Shown here one piece after another: positions 1 to 8,000 of a stretch of DNA of 64,000 nucleotides. Position numbers and translations under genes: made by a program. Positions within the stretch are counted from its first letter, which is position 1. Each line of letters opens with the position of its first letter. This DNA is from Asticcacaulis currens (lineage in GTDB: Bacteria; Pseudomonadota; Alphaproteobacteria; Caulobacterales; Caulobacteraceae), in the NCBI RefSeq assembly GCF_028550395.1, contig NZ_JAQQKW010000009.1, positions 101,422-165,421 of the forward strand, in the 5' to 3' direction. The notes below the pieces were generated by a model. It ran no database searches and was not told the DNA's origin. It was given only the letters and a program-made list of their open reading frames with translations.

Positions 1-1254
1 CTGATTGGACAGGGCCTTGACCTCAGAGGCCACCACCGCAAAGCCGCGGCCCGCCTCACCGGCGCGCGCCGCCTCGATGGTGGCGTTGAGCGACAGGAGG
101 TTGATCTGACCGGCAATGGTGTTGATCAGCCCGACCACATCACCGATACGCCCCGACGATTCGCTCAGGCGTTGAATCACCGACTTGGCCGTATCGCCCT
201 TGTCCGACGCCACGCGCACCACGGCGGCGGCGTGCTCGGCCTGTTCGCGGATGGCGGCGATGGAGGCCGTCAGTTCTTCGGCCGCGGCGGCCACCTGAGC
301 CGAGTTGGAGGCGGCGTTCTGCGAAATGCCCGAAACGCGATGGGTGCGCGTCTTGGTGTCCTGCGCGATGTGAGTGACGTTATCGGCCTCGCCTTTCAGC
401 AGGGCCGTGGCCGAGACCACCTCGCTAACCACCGTCGTCACCGAGGCTTCCAGTTCGTCGGCCAGGGCATTCAGCGTGCGGCGGCGTAGCTGGGCCGCGC
501 GTTCGGCCTCGTGCGCCTCGGTTTCCTGACGCTGGCGCTCCATGTCGCTGATGCGCTGTGCCTGCTCGGCGGCGGCCTGCCGCGAGCGGGCCATGACCTG
601 ACGTGCCCGATAGACGCCGAGGCCGACCCCCGCCGCGCACAGGGCCGCCAGCCCCAGACCGATGACCAGAGCCAGACGGATGCGGTTGAGGCTGGCCTCA
701 TATTCTTTCAGCGTAATGTCCACCCCGACCATGCCGGCAAATTGGCCGGAGGCATTGGTATAGGGCGCATAGCCCGACAGAAAGGTGCCCCACTTGTCAC
801 TGACCGGTTCGCTTTCGGTGGCACCCTTGCGGTCGCGGAAGGCCTGATGCAGGGCGGGCGACGCATCGGCATATTCTTCCATTACGGCGGAAGGCTCGCC
901 TTTGCTGCCGGTGGGCTGCACGTCCATGACGAAATAGATCTTACCGTCGCGCTCGACCATGGCGTAGATATAGGCCAGCCGCTTGTCGGCATTGATGAGC
1001 TTCTGAAAGGGCGCAGCGACCTTCTGATAATCAACCCCGGCCTTGTCCGTACCCGACTTGAAGGTCGCCAGGGTTTCCGTATCCAGCAGCACCGCCGCCT
1101 GATTGGACAGGCCAACAAGGTTGTCGCGGATCTCGGTCTTCATGCCGTGCTGCGCCGTCATATAGACCGCCAGCGACGCCACCAGCGCCACACCAAATAC
1201 CAATGCGCCCGCCAGCACGCCGTCGCGCAGGGGCTTGATACCCTGAACCGTCAT
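1..1254 (-). CDS. methyl-accepting chemotaxis protein (C-terminus beyond window)
   Basis: Chemoreceptor that passes a ligand signal to the CheA kinase. I translated it directly from the minus strand: it starts at ATG 1254 and runs off the left edge after 418 residues. Residues about 11-31 form the first membrane helix, about 32-190 the periplasmic sensor region, and about 191-215 the second helix. A charged Gln/Glu/Arg-rich stretch follows instead of an obvious HAMP domain. The cytoplasmic part ends with the conserved signalling-tip sequence ([20 protein letters not shown], then an [19 protein letters not shown] stretch, about residues 375-415), diagnostic of the MCP family. The C-terminal methylation helix lies outside the window. 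The ligand is unknown. Confidence 0.93.
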   Translation of the reverse strand, partial: MTVQGIKPLRDGVLAGALVFGVALVASLAVYMTAQHGMKTEIRDNLVGLSNQAAVLLDTETLATFKSGTDKAGVDYQKVAAPFQKLINADKRLAYIYAMVERDGKIYFVMDVQPTGSKGEPSAVMEEYADASPALHQAFRDRKGATESEPVSDKWGTFLSGYAPYTNASGQFAGMVGVDITLKEYEASLNRIRLALVIGLGLAALCAAGVGLGVYRARQVMARSRQAAAEQAQRISDMERQRQETEAHEAERAAQLRRRTLNALADELEASVTTVVSEVVSATALLKGEADNVTHIAQDTKTRTHRVSGISQNAASNSAQVAAAAEELTASIAAIREQAEHAAAVVRVASDKGDTAKSVIQRLSESSGRIGDVVGLINTIAGQINLLSLNATIEAARAGEAGRGFAVVASEVKALSNQ

Positions 1255-1351
1255 CTTCCGCCTCGTTCTGAAAAGAAACTAAGGAGCGTTTTACGACTCT
1301 AACGGTTAATTTGAGTAAATTTTGCGCCGCATATAAAAAAATTCATCCTTA
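1255..1351 (-). promoter_or_regulatory. AT-rich leader of the chemoreceptor gene
   Basis: This is the AT-rich stretch upstream of the minus-strand chemoreceptor, bounded on its far side by the palindromic repeat at 1352. It must carry the promoter, but I cannot assign -35 and -10 boxes with confidence. Confidence 0.3.
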
Positions 1352-1477
1352 TACCAACGGCCGAAAAGGCTGACCGCCTCCGGCCGTTGAAAACTCGAGA
1401 CTGTCTCATGTGTCTCGAAAAGATGAGACAGTCTCGAAAGGCATACCCAAGGGTCATTTTCAATGCCTCTTGGGTAT
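1352..1477. repeat. composite palindromic repeat, copy 1: hairpins A, C and B in a row
   Basis: Three consecutive inverted repeats. A is 1352-1389, with arms ACCAACGGCCG and CGGCCGTTG. C is 1396-1436, with a perfect 14-bp stem CGAGACTGTCTCAT / ATGAGACAGTCTCG. B is 1443-1477, with arms ATACCCAAGGGTCA and TGCCTCTTGGGTAT. Read on the minus strand the order is B-C-A, the same as in the copy at 44100-44223. The last base of B is the last base of the downstream permease stop codon. A and B match their partners in the other copy, while C has a different sequence. No coding potential is seen. Confidence 0.8.
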
Positions 1478-2607
1478 CAATCCAGCGTCACCCGGTAACG
1501 CTTGAGCGCGATAAAGCTGGCCACCGTGATGAAGATCAGCAGCGGCCAGATGTTGTGCCAGACGGCTGTTGCGTCGGCCCCCTTAAGCATGATGCCCCGC
1601 ACGGCGCGCAGAAAGTGGGTCAGCGGAAAGACCGAACCAATCCACTGTGCCCAGTCGGGCATCCCACGGAAGGGAAACATAAATCCCGACAACAGGATCG
1701 ACGGCAGGAAGAAGAAGAAGGTCATCTGCATGGCCTGCATCTGGGTGCGGGCAATGGTTGAGAAGGTGAACCCGACGGCCAGATTGGCGATGATAAACAG
1801 GCCGACACAGGCCAGAAGCAGCCATGGCGAGCCCAGAAACGGCACACCGAACACGAAGGTCGAAGCCAGCAACACGATACCGGTCTGGATCAGTCCCACC
1901 CCGACATAAGGGGTGATCTTGCCCACCATCACCTCCCACGGGCGCGCCGGCATGGCCAGAAGATTCTCCAGCGTGCCCCGCTCGCGCTCGCGCGTCATGG
2001 CCATGGAGGTAATCATGATCATGGTCATGGTCAGGATGACGCCCAGAAGCCCCGGCACGATATTGTACTGGGTGATGCCTTCGGGATTATAGCGGCGATG
2101 GACCACCACATCGACCAGAGGCGGTTGCCCTTGCAAGCTGGACCAGCCGCGCCCCAGACTTTCATTGAGAGCCCGCCGCACAATCTCGTTCATCTGCCCT
2201 ACCGCCCCGGACGCGGCCGAAGGGTCAGAGGCGTCCGCCGACAGCAGCAGTTGGGGCCGGTCGCCGCGCAACAGGCCGCGCGTAAAGCCCGACGGCACCT
2301 CGACAACAAAGGCGACCTCGCCGTTTTGCAGCAGGCGATCGGCCTCCGCCGGGTCGAACACCTGCTGTTTGATGTCGAAATAGGTCGATTGGCGCATGGC
2401 GGCAACGATGGACCGCACGGTAGGGCTGGTTTCCTCCAGATAGACGGCGGTCGGCAGGTGGCGCGGATCGGAATTGATGGCAAAACCGAACAGGGTCAAC
2501 TGGATGATCGGCACCATGATCATCATGCCGAAAGTCATGCGGTCACGCCGCATCTGGATGAATTCCTTGGCCAGTATGGCGAGGATGCGTTTCAGCGGGG
2601 CGATCAT
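1477..2607 (-). CDS. ABC-2 type transporter permease
   Basis: Membrane subunit of an ABC exporter, 376 residues. The start at 2607 (MIAPLKRILAILAKEF) is chosen because upstream in-frame codons give no sensible N-terminus. A first membrane helix at about 24-44 (MMIMVPIIQLTLFGFAI) is followed by an extracytoplasmic domain to about 175. A block of five to six helices follows (TMIMITSMAM, VGVGLIQTGIVLLASTFVFG, FFFFLPSILLSGFMFPFRGM, final helix near the C-terminus). This is the ABC2_membrane_3 architecture of YbhS, YbhR and YhhJ. It is last in the operon with the ATPase, fusion protein and TetR regulator. Only one permease is encoded, so it probably works as a homodimer, unlike YbhSR. Substrate is unknown. 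Confidence 0.9.
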   Translation of the reverse strand: MIAPLKRILAILAKEFIQMRRDRMTFGMMIMVPIIQLTLFGFAINSDPRHLPTAVYLEETSPTVRSIVAAMRQSTYFDIKQQVFDPAEADRLLQNGEVAFVVEVPSGFTRGLLRGDRPQLLLSADASDPSAASGAVGQMNEIVRRALNESLGRGWSSLQGQPPLVDVVVHRRYNPEGITQYNIVPGLLGVILTMTMIMITSMAMTRERERGTLENLLAMPARPWEVMVGKITPYVGVGLIQTGIVLLASTFVFGVPFLGSPWLLLACVGLFIIANLAVGFTFSTIARTQMQAMQMTFFFFLPSILLSGFMFPFRGMPDWAQWIGSVFPLTHFLRAVRGIMLKGADATAVWHNIWPLLIFITVASFIALKRYRVTLD

Positions 2608-2698
2608 GATTTGTCTTCCGCCCCGTCCGCTTTTTCCGTGAGGAAAAGAGGACAAAACATGGAATAGAAAGGCGGAGCGGCAAACACAGGGTCTTTTT

Positions 2699-3616
2699 TC
2701 ATGATTTATCCTCCGCCTGACCCATGAGATGGATGAAGACGTCCTCAAGGCTGGGGCGTTCGCGTCGCCACTGCGTGCCCGCCCCGCCTTCACTGGCGAT
2801 CAGGGCGTCGAGTTTGGCGGCGTCGCTGTCGGACACGTGCAGGGCCGAGCCGAAATAGGCCACGTGTTCAGCCCCGTCGCGGCCACGCAGACGGTCGGCC
2901 AGCGCCCGTACACCGGGCCCTTCGGCCACCCATGTGTGCAAACCGCTCTCGTCGATGATGCGGCTGACCGGCCCCTGCGTCATCAACTGACCATAGGCGA
3001 TATAGACGATCTCGTCGCAGCGCTCGGCCTCGTCCATGTAGTGGGTCGAAACCAGCACGGTCAGGCCTTCGGCGGCCAGCCGGTGAATCTGGTCCCAGAA
3101 GTCGCGGCGCGCCTGCGGATCGACGCCCGCCGTCGGCTCATCCAGCAGCAGCATGGCGGGGTTGTGCAGGGTGCAGGCGGCCAGCGCCAGCCTTTGCTTC
3201 CAGCCGCCCGAAAGCGTGCCGGCCAGTTGCTTCTGACGGCTGCTCAGGCCAAGCGTTTCCAGCGTCTGATCAACGACTTGTTTTATATTCCTCAACTCAT
3301 AAAGCCGCGCCACGAACTCCAGATTCTCGCGGATCGACAGATCCTCCCAGAAGGAGAATTTCTGCGTCATATAGCCGACCTGTCGCTTGATCTGGCGGCT
3401 GTCGGCGATGAGGTCGTAGCCGAGGCAGGTGCCCTGTCCCGCATCGGGTTTAAGCAGGCCGCACAACATGCGGATCGTGGTGGTCTTGCCCGACCCGTTC
3501 GGCCCCAGAAAGCCCCAGACCTGCCCTTTGGGCATACGGATGGCGACATTATCGACCGCCACGCGATCGCCGAAGCGCTTGGTCAGGCCGTGCACGTCAA
3601 TGGCAAGGTCGGTCAT
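2699..3616 (-). CDS. ABC transporter ATP-binding protein
   Basis: ATPase subunit that powers the adjacent permease, 305 residues. Walker A is GPNGSGKTT (38-46), the signature is LSGGWKQRL (135-143), Walker B is MLLLDEP (155-161), and the switch histidine lies in STHYMDEAERCD. The C-terminal 80 residues form the regulatory extension common in the CcmA/DrrA/YbhF families. YbhF of E. coli carries two such domains; this protein carries one, so it should act as a homodimer. A 91-bp gap separates it from the permease and 182 bp of repeat-like DNA separates it from the fusion protein upstream. All are co-directional. Confidence 0.93.
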   Translation of the reverse strand: MTDLAIDVHGLTKRFGDRVAVDNVAIRMPKGQVWGFLGPNGSGKTTTIRMLCGLLKPDAGQGTCLGYDLIADSRQIKRQVGYMTQKFSFWEDLSIRENLEFVARLYELRNIKQVVDQTLETLGLSSRQKQLAGTLSGGWKQRLALAACTLHNPAMLLLDEPTAGVDPQARRDFWDQIHRLAAEGLTVLVSTHYMDEAERCDEIVYIAYGQLMTQGPVSRIIDESGLHTWVAEGPGVRALADRLRGRDGAEHVAYFGSALHVSDSDAAKLDALIASEGGAGTQWRRERPSLEDVFIHLMGQAEDKS

Positions 3617-3654
3617 CCTTTATTCTCCCCGGTTTACTGAGGCGGTGTCAGTGC

Positions 3655-3770
3655 GCAGTCGCCCACAAAGGGGGGCGTATAGGCGCGGTTTGCCCCTCCC
3701 ACCGCTTCGCGGTCCCCCCTCCCCGCTGCGCAGGGAGGGAGAAAGGCCCTTATCTCTTGTACCTCGCTGA
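3655..3770. repeat. GC-rich intergenic repeat with nested hairpins
   Basis: This stretch lies between the fusion-protein and ATPase genes. It contains CCGCTTCGCGG, and CCTCCC / GGGAGG arms around a CCGCTGCGC loop. Similar CTCCC...GGGAG sequences lie at about 30660-30770. It resembles the short dispersed palindromes common in alphaproteobacterial intergenic DNA. The reading frame across it is low-complexity and not a credible gene. Confidence 0.5.
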
Positions 3771-3798
3771 CTTACTGAAACTTGGGAATTGCCCGTCT

Positions 3799-4734
3799 TC
3801 ATAAGGCCACATCCACCGGCTGACCGGCCTTGAGCGCGTTGGGTTTTTGCGGCGTCGCCTCGATTAGAAAGACCAGTTTCTTGCGCTCGCGCACCGAATA
3901 GATGACCGGCGGTGTGAACTCGGCCTCCGGCGACACGTAGCGCACCTTCGCCGTCTGCTCCTGACAGCCATCGCAGGACAGGCGGATCGACTGCCCGACC
4001 TTGATTTTAGGCAGATCGCCCTGCGGCACGTAAAAGCGCACAAATTCTCGCCCCTTGGGATAGACGCTCAGCACCGGCGTGCCCGCCGCGACAAATTCCC
4101 CGGCCTCGCGCAGACGCCGCTCGACCTGCCCGCTGAGGCGCGCATTCACCGCCCGTTCGTCCAGCACCCATTGCGCCTGAGCGACCTCGGCCCCGGCGGC
4201 CTGCGCCTGTGCCTGAGCGGCGGCCAGTTGATCCGTGCGCGCCGCCTGACGCCGCGCCTCGATATTGCGCTCAATGGCAGCAACATTGGCCTCCGCCGCC
4301 TGCCGCGTCGCTTTCAACTGATCGAGTTTGGCCTGAGAGACATAGCCCTGCGGTGCCAGCCTGGCGTAGCGCGCCTCTTCGGAACGGGCGAGGTCGAGCG
4401 AAGCGCGCGCCTGATCGCGTTCTTTCAGCAGGGGCGCGATATCCACCTCGCGCGCGCCCTTGCTGAGGTCGCTCGCGGTCGCTTCGGCGGCCCGCCTCTG
4501 GCTCTCGGCGCCGCTCAAGGCCTGCTGTTGCTGCGTCGCATCGAGCGTAAACAGGGGCTGGCCTTCGCTGACCGCCGCCCCGTCATCGACATAGACCTGC
4601 GTCAGCCAGCCGGACTGCGGCGCGGCCACCGCCACCGACTGCGCCTCGACATAGCCCGTATAGTGCCCGGCCTCTTCGCGGGCACAGGCACTTAGCACTA
4701 GCGGCAGACACAAAAGCGCACAACGACGGCTCAT
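3799..4734 (-). CDS. HlyD-family membrane-fusion lipoprotein of the ABC exporter
   Basis: Periplasmic adaptor linking the ABC exporter to an outer-membrane channel, 311 residues. It has a signal peptide with lipobox LSAC (lipidated Cys17). A biotinyl-lipoyl half motif follows (SGWLTQVYVDDGAAVSEGQPLF), then a long Ala/Gln/Arg-rich alpha-hairpin (about 75-190), the second lipoyl half (RLSGQVERRLREAGEFVAAGTPV) and a beta-barrel domain. The architecture matches YbhG and other HlyD_D23 proteins, although YbhG itself is not a lipoprotein. Its ATG overlaps the TGA of the TetR gene (ATGA), so the two are translationally coupled. No outer-membrane factor is encoded beside it; the NodT-type factor at 32-33 kb or another would have to serve. 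Confidence 0.9.
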   Translation of the reverse strand: MSRRCALLCLPLVLSACAREEAGHYTGYVEAQSVAVAAPQSGWLTQVYVDDGAAVSEGQPLFTLDATQQQQALSGAESQRRAAEATASDLSKGAREVDIAPLLKERDQARASLDLARSEEARYARLAPQGYVSQAKLDQLKATRQAAEANVAAIERNIEARRQAARTDQLAAAQAQAQAAGAEVAQAQWVLDERAVNARLSGQVERRLREAGEFVAAGTPVLSVYPKGREFVRFYVPQGDLPKIKVGQSIRLSCDGCQEQTAKVRYVSPEAEFTPPVIYSVRERKKLVFLIEATPQKPNALKAGQPVDVAL

Positions 4735-5360
4735 GGCCTCACTCCTCTCAGAAACGTCTCGACATGGGCCTTCAGATAGGGGCGCGCCTTGACCGCCGGG
4801 GCGCTGATCTCACCGAAGGTGAAGTACCACAGGGCCGCCTTGACCATCGGGGCGATAAACAGATGGGCGTAGAGCTTCGCATCCCCCGCCCGCAGTTCGC
4901 CGCGGCCTATGGCGCGCCGGAACAGGTCTTCGAGCGCCCCCAGAACCGGCGTGATCACCTCTTCATGATAAAAGCGCGCCAGTTCAGGAAAGCGCGAGGC
5001 TTCGCGGACCAGCAGCTTGGGATAGAGGGGCACGGTACCGGCGTCGATCTTGCCGCCGATGAAGTGCGCCACCCGCTTCAACAGCCAGCCCACCGGGCCG
5101 TTATAATGGTTGAGCACAAACAGGATGCGTCCGACGCGCGGCAGCACGTCGCGCCGCAACAGGGCCTCGAACAGTGCTTCCTTGGTGGGGAAATAGAGAT
5201 AGACCGTGCCTTTGGACACGCCCGCCGCCGCCGCCACATCGTCCATGCGCGTATCGGCATAGCCGTGACGGCTGAACAGGTCGTGCGCCGCCTGCAACAG
5301 GGCGTCACGGCGGACATCGGGCGACAGGCGCACTCTTTTTTTGGACAGAAGGTCGGGCAT
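4731..5360 (-). CDS. TetR-family regulator, first gene of the ABC exporter operon
   Basis: Ligand-responsive repressor, 209 residues. The TetR_N helix-turn-helix is clear (MDDVAAAAGVSKGTVYLYFP, about 39-58, then TKEALFEALL). The C-terminal ligand domain resembles the TetR_C_33/CecR type, as in E. coli cecR-ybhGFSR, whose gene order this operon parallels. It is the promoter-proximal gene, and a TACTGAC/GTCAGTA palindrome lies just upstream of its start codon. Autoregulation of the whole operon is therefore likely, by inference. The inducer is unknown. Confidence 0.9.
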   Translation of the reverse strand: MPDLLSKKRVRLSPDVRRDALLQAAHDLFSRHGYADTRMDDVAAAAGVSKGTVYLYFPTKEALFEALLRRDVLPRVGRILFVLNHYNGPVGWLLKRVAHFIGGKIDAGTVPLYPKLLVREASRFPELARFYHEEVITPVLGALEDLFRRAIGRGELRAGDAKLYAHLFIAPMVKAALWYFTFGEISAPAVKARPYLKAHVETFLRGVRP

Positions 5361-5366
5361 GGGCGT

Positions 5367-5386
5367 TACTGACTGACTGGTCAGTA
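5367..5386. promoter_or_regulatory. palindromic operator of the TetR/ABC exporter operon
   Basis: TACTGAC and GTCAGTA arms (5367-5373 and 5380-5386) enclose a second palindrome ACTGAC-TG-GTCAGT. The site lies 6 bp upstream of the TetR start codon, the usual place for an autoregulatory TetR operator. Binding is inferred, not shown. Confidence 0.6.
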
Positions 5387-5431
5387 CTTAATATCACGGC
5401 GTTCGCGCTTCGACAACCGCGACAGATTGAC

Positions 5432-5506
5432 ATGTAATACAAACCTGACATTTTTCTTCATGTCAGGTTGACATTACATTTTTGCGATGTAAGCTACACC
5501 TTACAT
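5432..5506. promoter_or_regulatory. inverted-repeat control region of the membrane protein / XRE / hydrolase operon
   Basis: Two 20-bp arms (ATGTAATACAAACCTGACAT at 5432-5451 and its near-complement at 5460-5479) form a large inverted repeat with three mismatches and an 8-bp loop. Next comes a perfect 7-bp inverted repeat ATGTAAG-N6-CTTACAT at 5487-5506. TTGACA hexamers occur at 5427 and 5468, the second running into the downstream arm. The repeated ATGTAA/TTACAT half-sites suggest a dimeric regulator, plausibly the XRE protein of the same operon. Confidence 0.6.
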
Positions 5507-5546
5507 CCGGCCAGATGTCCTTTTATCTGCCTCAAGGACGACACCC

Positions 5547-5936
5547 ATGACTCTGAAAAACCCTGCCACCGAATACACGATCCACATGATGGTCTGGATG
5601 GCGCTCTATGCCGGCCTGCTCATCGGCGCGATTCTGTATATCAAGGCCAATCACCCGACCGGTCCGCTGCTGTATGGACTGGCCGTGCTGCCCGCCCTGC
5701 CCATTGGCGGCACCATCTTCACGGCCCTGCGTTTTCTGGATCGGGTCGATGAATATTTCCGCCTTCTTCTGAGCAAGCGGTTCATCGTTGCCACCGGACT
5801 GACCCTGTTTATCTGCACAGCTATTGGCTTTGTCGAAAACTTCGCTGAATTAGAGATCATGCCGCTCTACCTCGTCTATGCCCTGTTCTGGGCCTGCTAC
5901 GGCGTCACCTGCGCCTTCATCCGCACCGTGAAATGA
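5547..5936 (+). CDS. four-helix integral membrane protein paired with an XRE regulator
   Basis: Small membrane protein, 129 residues, not assigned to a named family. Hydrophobic segments at about 12-32, 40-62, 78-98 and 106-125 give four helices with very short loops, and a charged patch (FLDRVDEYFRLLLSKR) lies between helices 2 and 3. Its TGA overlaps the ATG of the XRE gene (ATGA), so the two are coupled. Pairs of a small multi-helix protein and a YozG-like XRE regulator are widespread, and the membrane protein may sequester or modulate the regulator. That role is inference only. Confidence 0.75.
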   Translation: MTLKNPATEYTIHMMVWMALYAGLLIGAILYIKANHPTGPLLYGLAVLPALPIGGTIFTALRFLDRVDEYFRLLLSKRFIVATGLTLFICTAIGFVENFAELEIMPLYLVYALFWACYGVTCAFIRTVK

Positions 5937-6145
5937 AAAACCGTCTGAAAGAATTGCGCACCGAGGCCGGTCTGACCCAGGCCGATCTGGCCGCCCGCCT
6001 CACCGTCTCACGGCAGGCCGTTATCGCCATCGAGTCCGACAAACATGATCCGTCGCTCGATCTGGCCTATCGCATCGCCGCCATTTTCGACCTTGCCGTC
6101 GAAGCGATTTTTGAAAATCCGCACCGCCTGAACACAGGCGAATAA
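5933..6145 (+). CDS. XRE-family transcriptional regulator, small (YozG-like)
   Basis: DNA-binding protein of 70 residues, made almost only of the Cro/C1 helix-turn-helix (LTQADLAARLTVSRQAVIAIE, about 14-34) followed by a short helix (PSLDLAYRIAAIFDLAVEAIF). This is the typical size and ending of the YozG/YgzD group. It is translationally coupled to the upstream membrane protein and lies 26 bp before the hydrolase gene. It is the most likely ligand of the ATGTAA-type repeats upstream of the operon, by inference. Confidence 0.88.
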   Translation: MKNRLKELRTEAGLTQADLAARLTVSRQAVIAIESDKHDPSLDLAYRIAAIFDLAVEAIFENPHRLNTGE

Positions 6146-6171
6146 GACTCAGATTTAAAAAGGAAAACACC

Positions 6172-7110
6172 ATGTTCAAACGCAGCCCCTGCGCGCGTTC
6201 GCGCCCCGGCCTTGTCTTCTGGCTGACCATCGCCTTCGCCATTGTTATCGCCTGCGCGTCGGGCGTGAAGGCCGCCACCCCTTTCCCTGATGCCCCCACG
6301 GCGCGTTTTTCGGTTGAGGTGGTGGGCACGGGCCCCGACCTGATCCTTATCCCCGGCCTCAACTGCTCCCGCGAGGTGTGGGAGGCCACGGCCGAACGCC
6401 TCAAAGGTCGCTATCGCCTGCACCTGCTGCACATCGCAGGCTTTGCCGGTGAGCCCGCCGCCGGCAATGCCGAGGGCCCGGTCATCACCCCGTCCGTCGA
6501 GGCGCTGAACGCCTATATCGTGCAAAACAAGCTGAAAGACCCCATCGTGGTGGGTCATTCGCTGGGCGGATTGATGGGGCTCAAGCTGGCCACAAGCCAC
6601 CCGCAGGCCCTGTCAAAGCTGGTCGTCGTCGATGCCCTGCCGTTTATCGGCGTGCTGTTCAACCCAGTCGCCACGGTCGATACGATCGCCCCGCAGGCCG
6701 CCCGGATGCGCGACGCCATGCGGAACGTCGATGACGCCACCTATAAGGCCCAGCAGGACGCCGCCCGCGCCGCATTGACGGCGGCCACCACCGACGCCGA
6801 ACGCAACCCGCGCCGCATCGCCCTGTGGACGGCACTGAGCGACCGCCGCGTCTCGGCTCAGGCCTTCTATGACGACATGACCCTGGATCTGCGCCCTGAG
6901 CTTCCGAAGATCACGGCTCCGGTGACGGTCCTTGTCCCACACCACGCCTCCATGCCGTTTACAGCACCGCAGACCTACGGCTTTTACGAGCAGCAATATA
7001 AGGGCACGCCCAAGCTCCGCATCGTCGGCATCGAAGACAGCCGCCACTTCATCATGTACGATCAGCCGCAGGCCTTTGCCGAGGCGCTGGAAGCGGCGCT
7101 GCAGAAGTAG
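6172..7110 (+). CDS. alpha/beta hydrolase with N-terminal export or anchor signal
   Basis: Serine hydrolase of the alpha/beta fold, 312 residues. A hydrophobic stretch (about 14-35) is a signal peptide or membrane anchor, so it acts outside the cytoplasm. The oxyanion-loop region is LIPGLNCSREVW, the nucleophile elbow GHSLGG carries Ser130, and the catalytic histidine is likely His292 in EDSRHFIMYDQP. An AGGA ribosome site lies before the ATG. It is third in the membrane protein / XRE operon, and a hairpin follows. The substrate cannot be told from sequence; esterase or lactonase activity is possible. Confidence 0.85.
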   Translation: MFKRSPCARSRPGLVFWLTIAFAIVIACASGVKAATPFPDAPTARFSVEVVGTGPDLILIPGLNCSREVWEATAERLKGRYRLHLLHIAGFAGEPAAGNAEGPVITPSVEALNAYIVQNKLKDPIVVGHSLGGLMGLKLATSHPQALSKLVVVDALPFIGVLFNPVATVDTIAPQAARMRDAMRNVDDATYKAQQDAARAALTAATTDAERNPRRIALWTALSDRRVSAQAFYDDMTLDLRPELPKITAPVTVLVPHHASMPFTAPQTYGFYEQQYKGTPKLRIVGIEDSRHFIMYDQPQAFAEALEAALQK

Positions 7111-7148
7111 AACACGCACAACGCCTTGTAGTTGAAAATTTTTTCAAG

Positions 7149-7179
7149 ACGGATGGCCGCTTGCGAAGCCGTCCGTTTT
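7149..7179 (+). terminator. hairpin after the hydrolase operon
   Basis: Stem ACGGATGGC (7149-7157) pairs with GCCGTCCGT (7168-7176) with one wobble, followed by a short T-rich run. It lies 39 bp after the hydrolase stop. Confidence 0.55.
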
Positions 7180-7271
7180 CGTTTAGCGTTTGTGCTTGCA
7201 ATTGTGACACTCATGATTGATTGGCCCAAGGTTCGGGCTGGCTCTATTTGCCTTCGGGGGGAGGAATCCAG

Positions 7272-8000
7272 ATGAAAAAGCACCTGTTTGCGGCGGCTGC
7301 GCTCGCCGTCCTGAACGTTTGCGCGCTGTCTCCGGCCGTCGCCCCGGTCGCGGCCCAGGCTGAAACGATCAAATCCTTCGTCAAGATCGACAAGCCCGCC
7401 GAAGGCGCGCCGCTTCTGATCGTCACCCCCGAAGTCAGCCTGTCCCTGCTGACCGCCGGCGGCGTTCAGGAGCCGCGCTCGGACTGGTCGAAGGCGGCGC
7501 AGGGGCACCTGTCGGCCGCCTTGACCGCCGCTCTCAAAGCCAAAAAATACGCCGTCAGCGAAGTGGCGCTCGATACCTACGAAGACCCGCGCGCCCTTCA
7601 GATGCTGAAGCTGAACGACGAGGTGGTGTCGGCCATCGCCTGGCAGCAGTTACCCATGCTGCGCCTGCCGACCAAGACCACATTCGACTGGACGCTGGGC
7701 ACCGGGGCGCGCACGCTGGTCCCCGCCGCAATGGCGGATAAGGCACCGCGCTATGCCCTGTTCCTGAATTGTAAAGGCAGCTATCAAAGCTCGGCCAAGG
7801 CGGCGCTGAACGTCGGCATGGCGCTTCTGGGCGGGCCGATGCAGTTCGGCGGTCAGGGCCTTCAGTCCACACTGGTCGATCTCGATACCGGTCAGATCGT
7901 GTGGTATCAGTTCAACATGGTGGCCTCTGGCACCGACATCCGCGAAGCCGAAGGGGCGACGGCGGCGGTCGAAAAACTGTTCAAGGACCTGCCGCTCTGA
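7272..8000 (+). CDS. exported protein of unknown function, first of a three-gene secreted cluster
   Basis: Protein of 242 residues starting MKKHLFAAAALAVLNVCALS. A strong GGGGGGAGGA ribosome site sits upstream of this ATG, so earlier in-frame codons are rejected. The signal peptide is cleaved near AAQA-ET (about 29). The mature part has alternating beta strands and a late motif STLVDLDTGQIVWYQF, a pattern seen in envelope lipoproteins of the GNA1162/CsgG-like type. That comparison is weak. Its stop codon shares a base with the start of the M48 peptidase gene (TGATG), indicating co-translation. No confident function. Confidence 0.75.
   Translation: MKKHLFAAAALAVLNVCALSPAVAPVAAQAETIKSFVKIDKPAEGAPLLIVTPEVSLSLLTAGGVQEPRSDWSKAAQGHLSAALTAALKAKKYAVSEVALDTYEDPRALQMLKLNDEVVSAIAWQQLPMLRLPTKTTFDWTLGTGARTLVPAAMADKAPRYALFLNCKGSYQSSAKAALNVGMALLGGPMQFGGQGLQSTLVDLDTGQIVWYQFNMVASGTDIREAEGATAAVEKLFKDLPL

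Noticed and set aside
1290..1320. Possible CtrA site upstream of the chemoreceptor
   Set aside because: A TTAACC half-site is present on the minus strand, but the second half and the 7-bp spacing of TTAA-N7-TTAA do not match.
1387..1909. Plus-strand frames starting in the composite repeat and running into the permease
   Set aside because: They lie antisense to a well-supported ABC permease and begin within hairpin DNA.
3620..3802. 60-codon frame between fusion protein and ATPase genes
   Set aside because: It is made from a GC-rich palindromic repeat and has no ribosome site or family signature.
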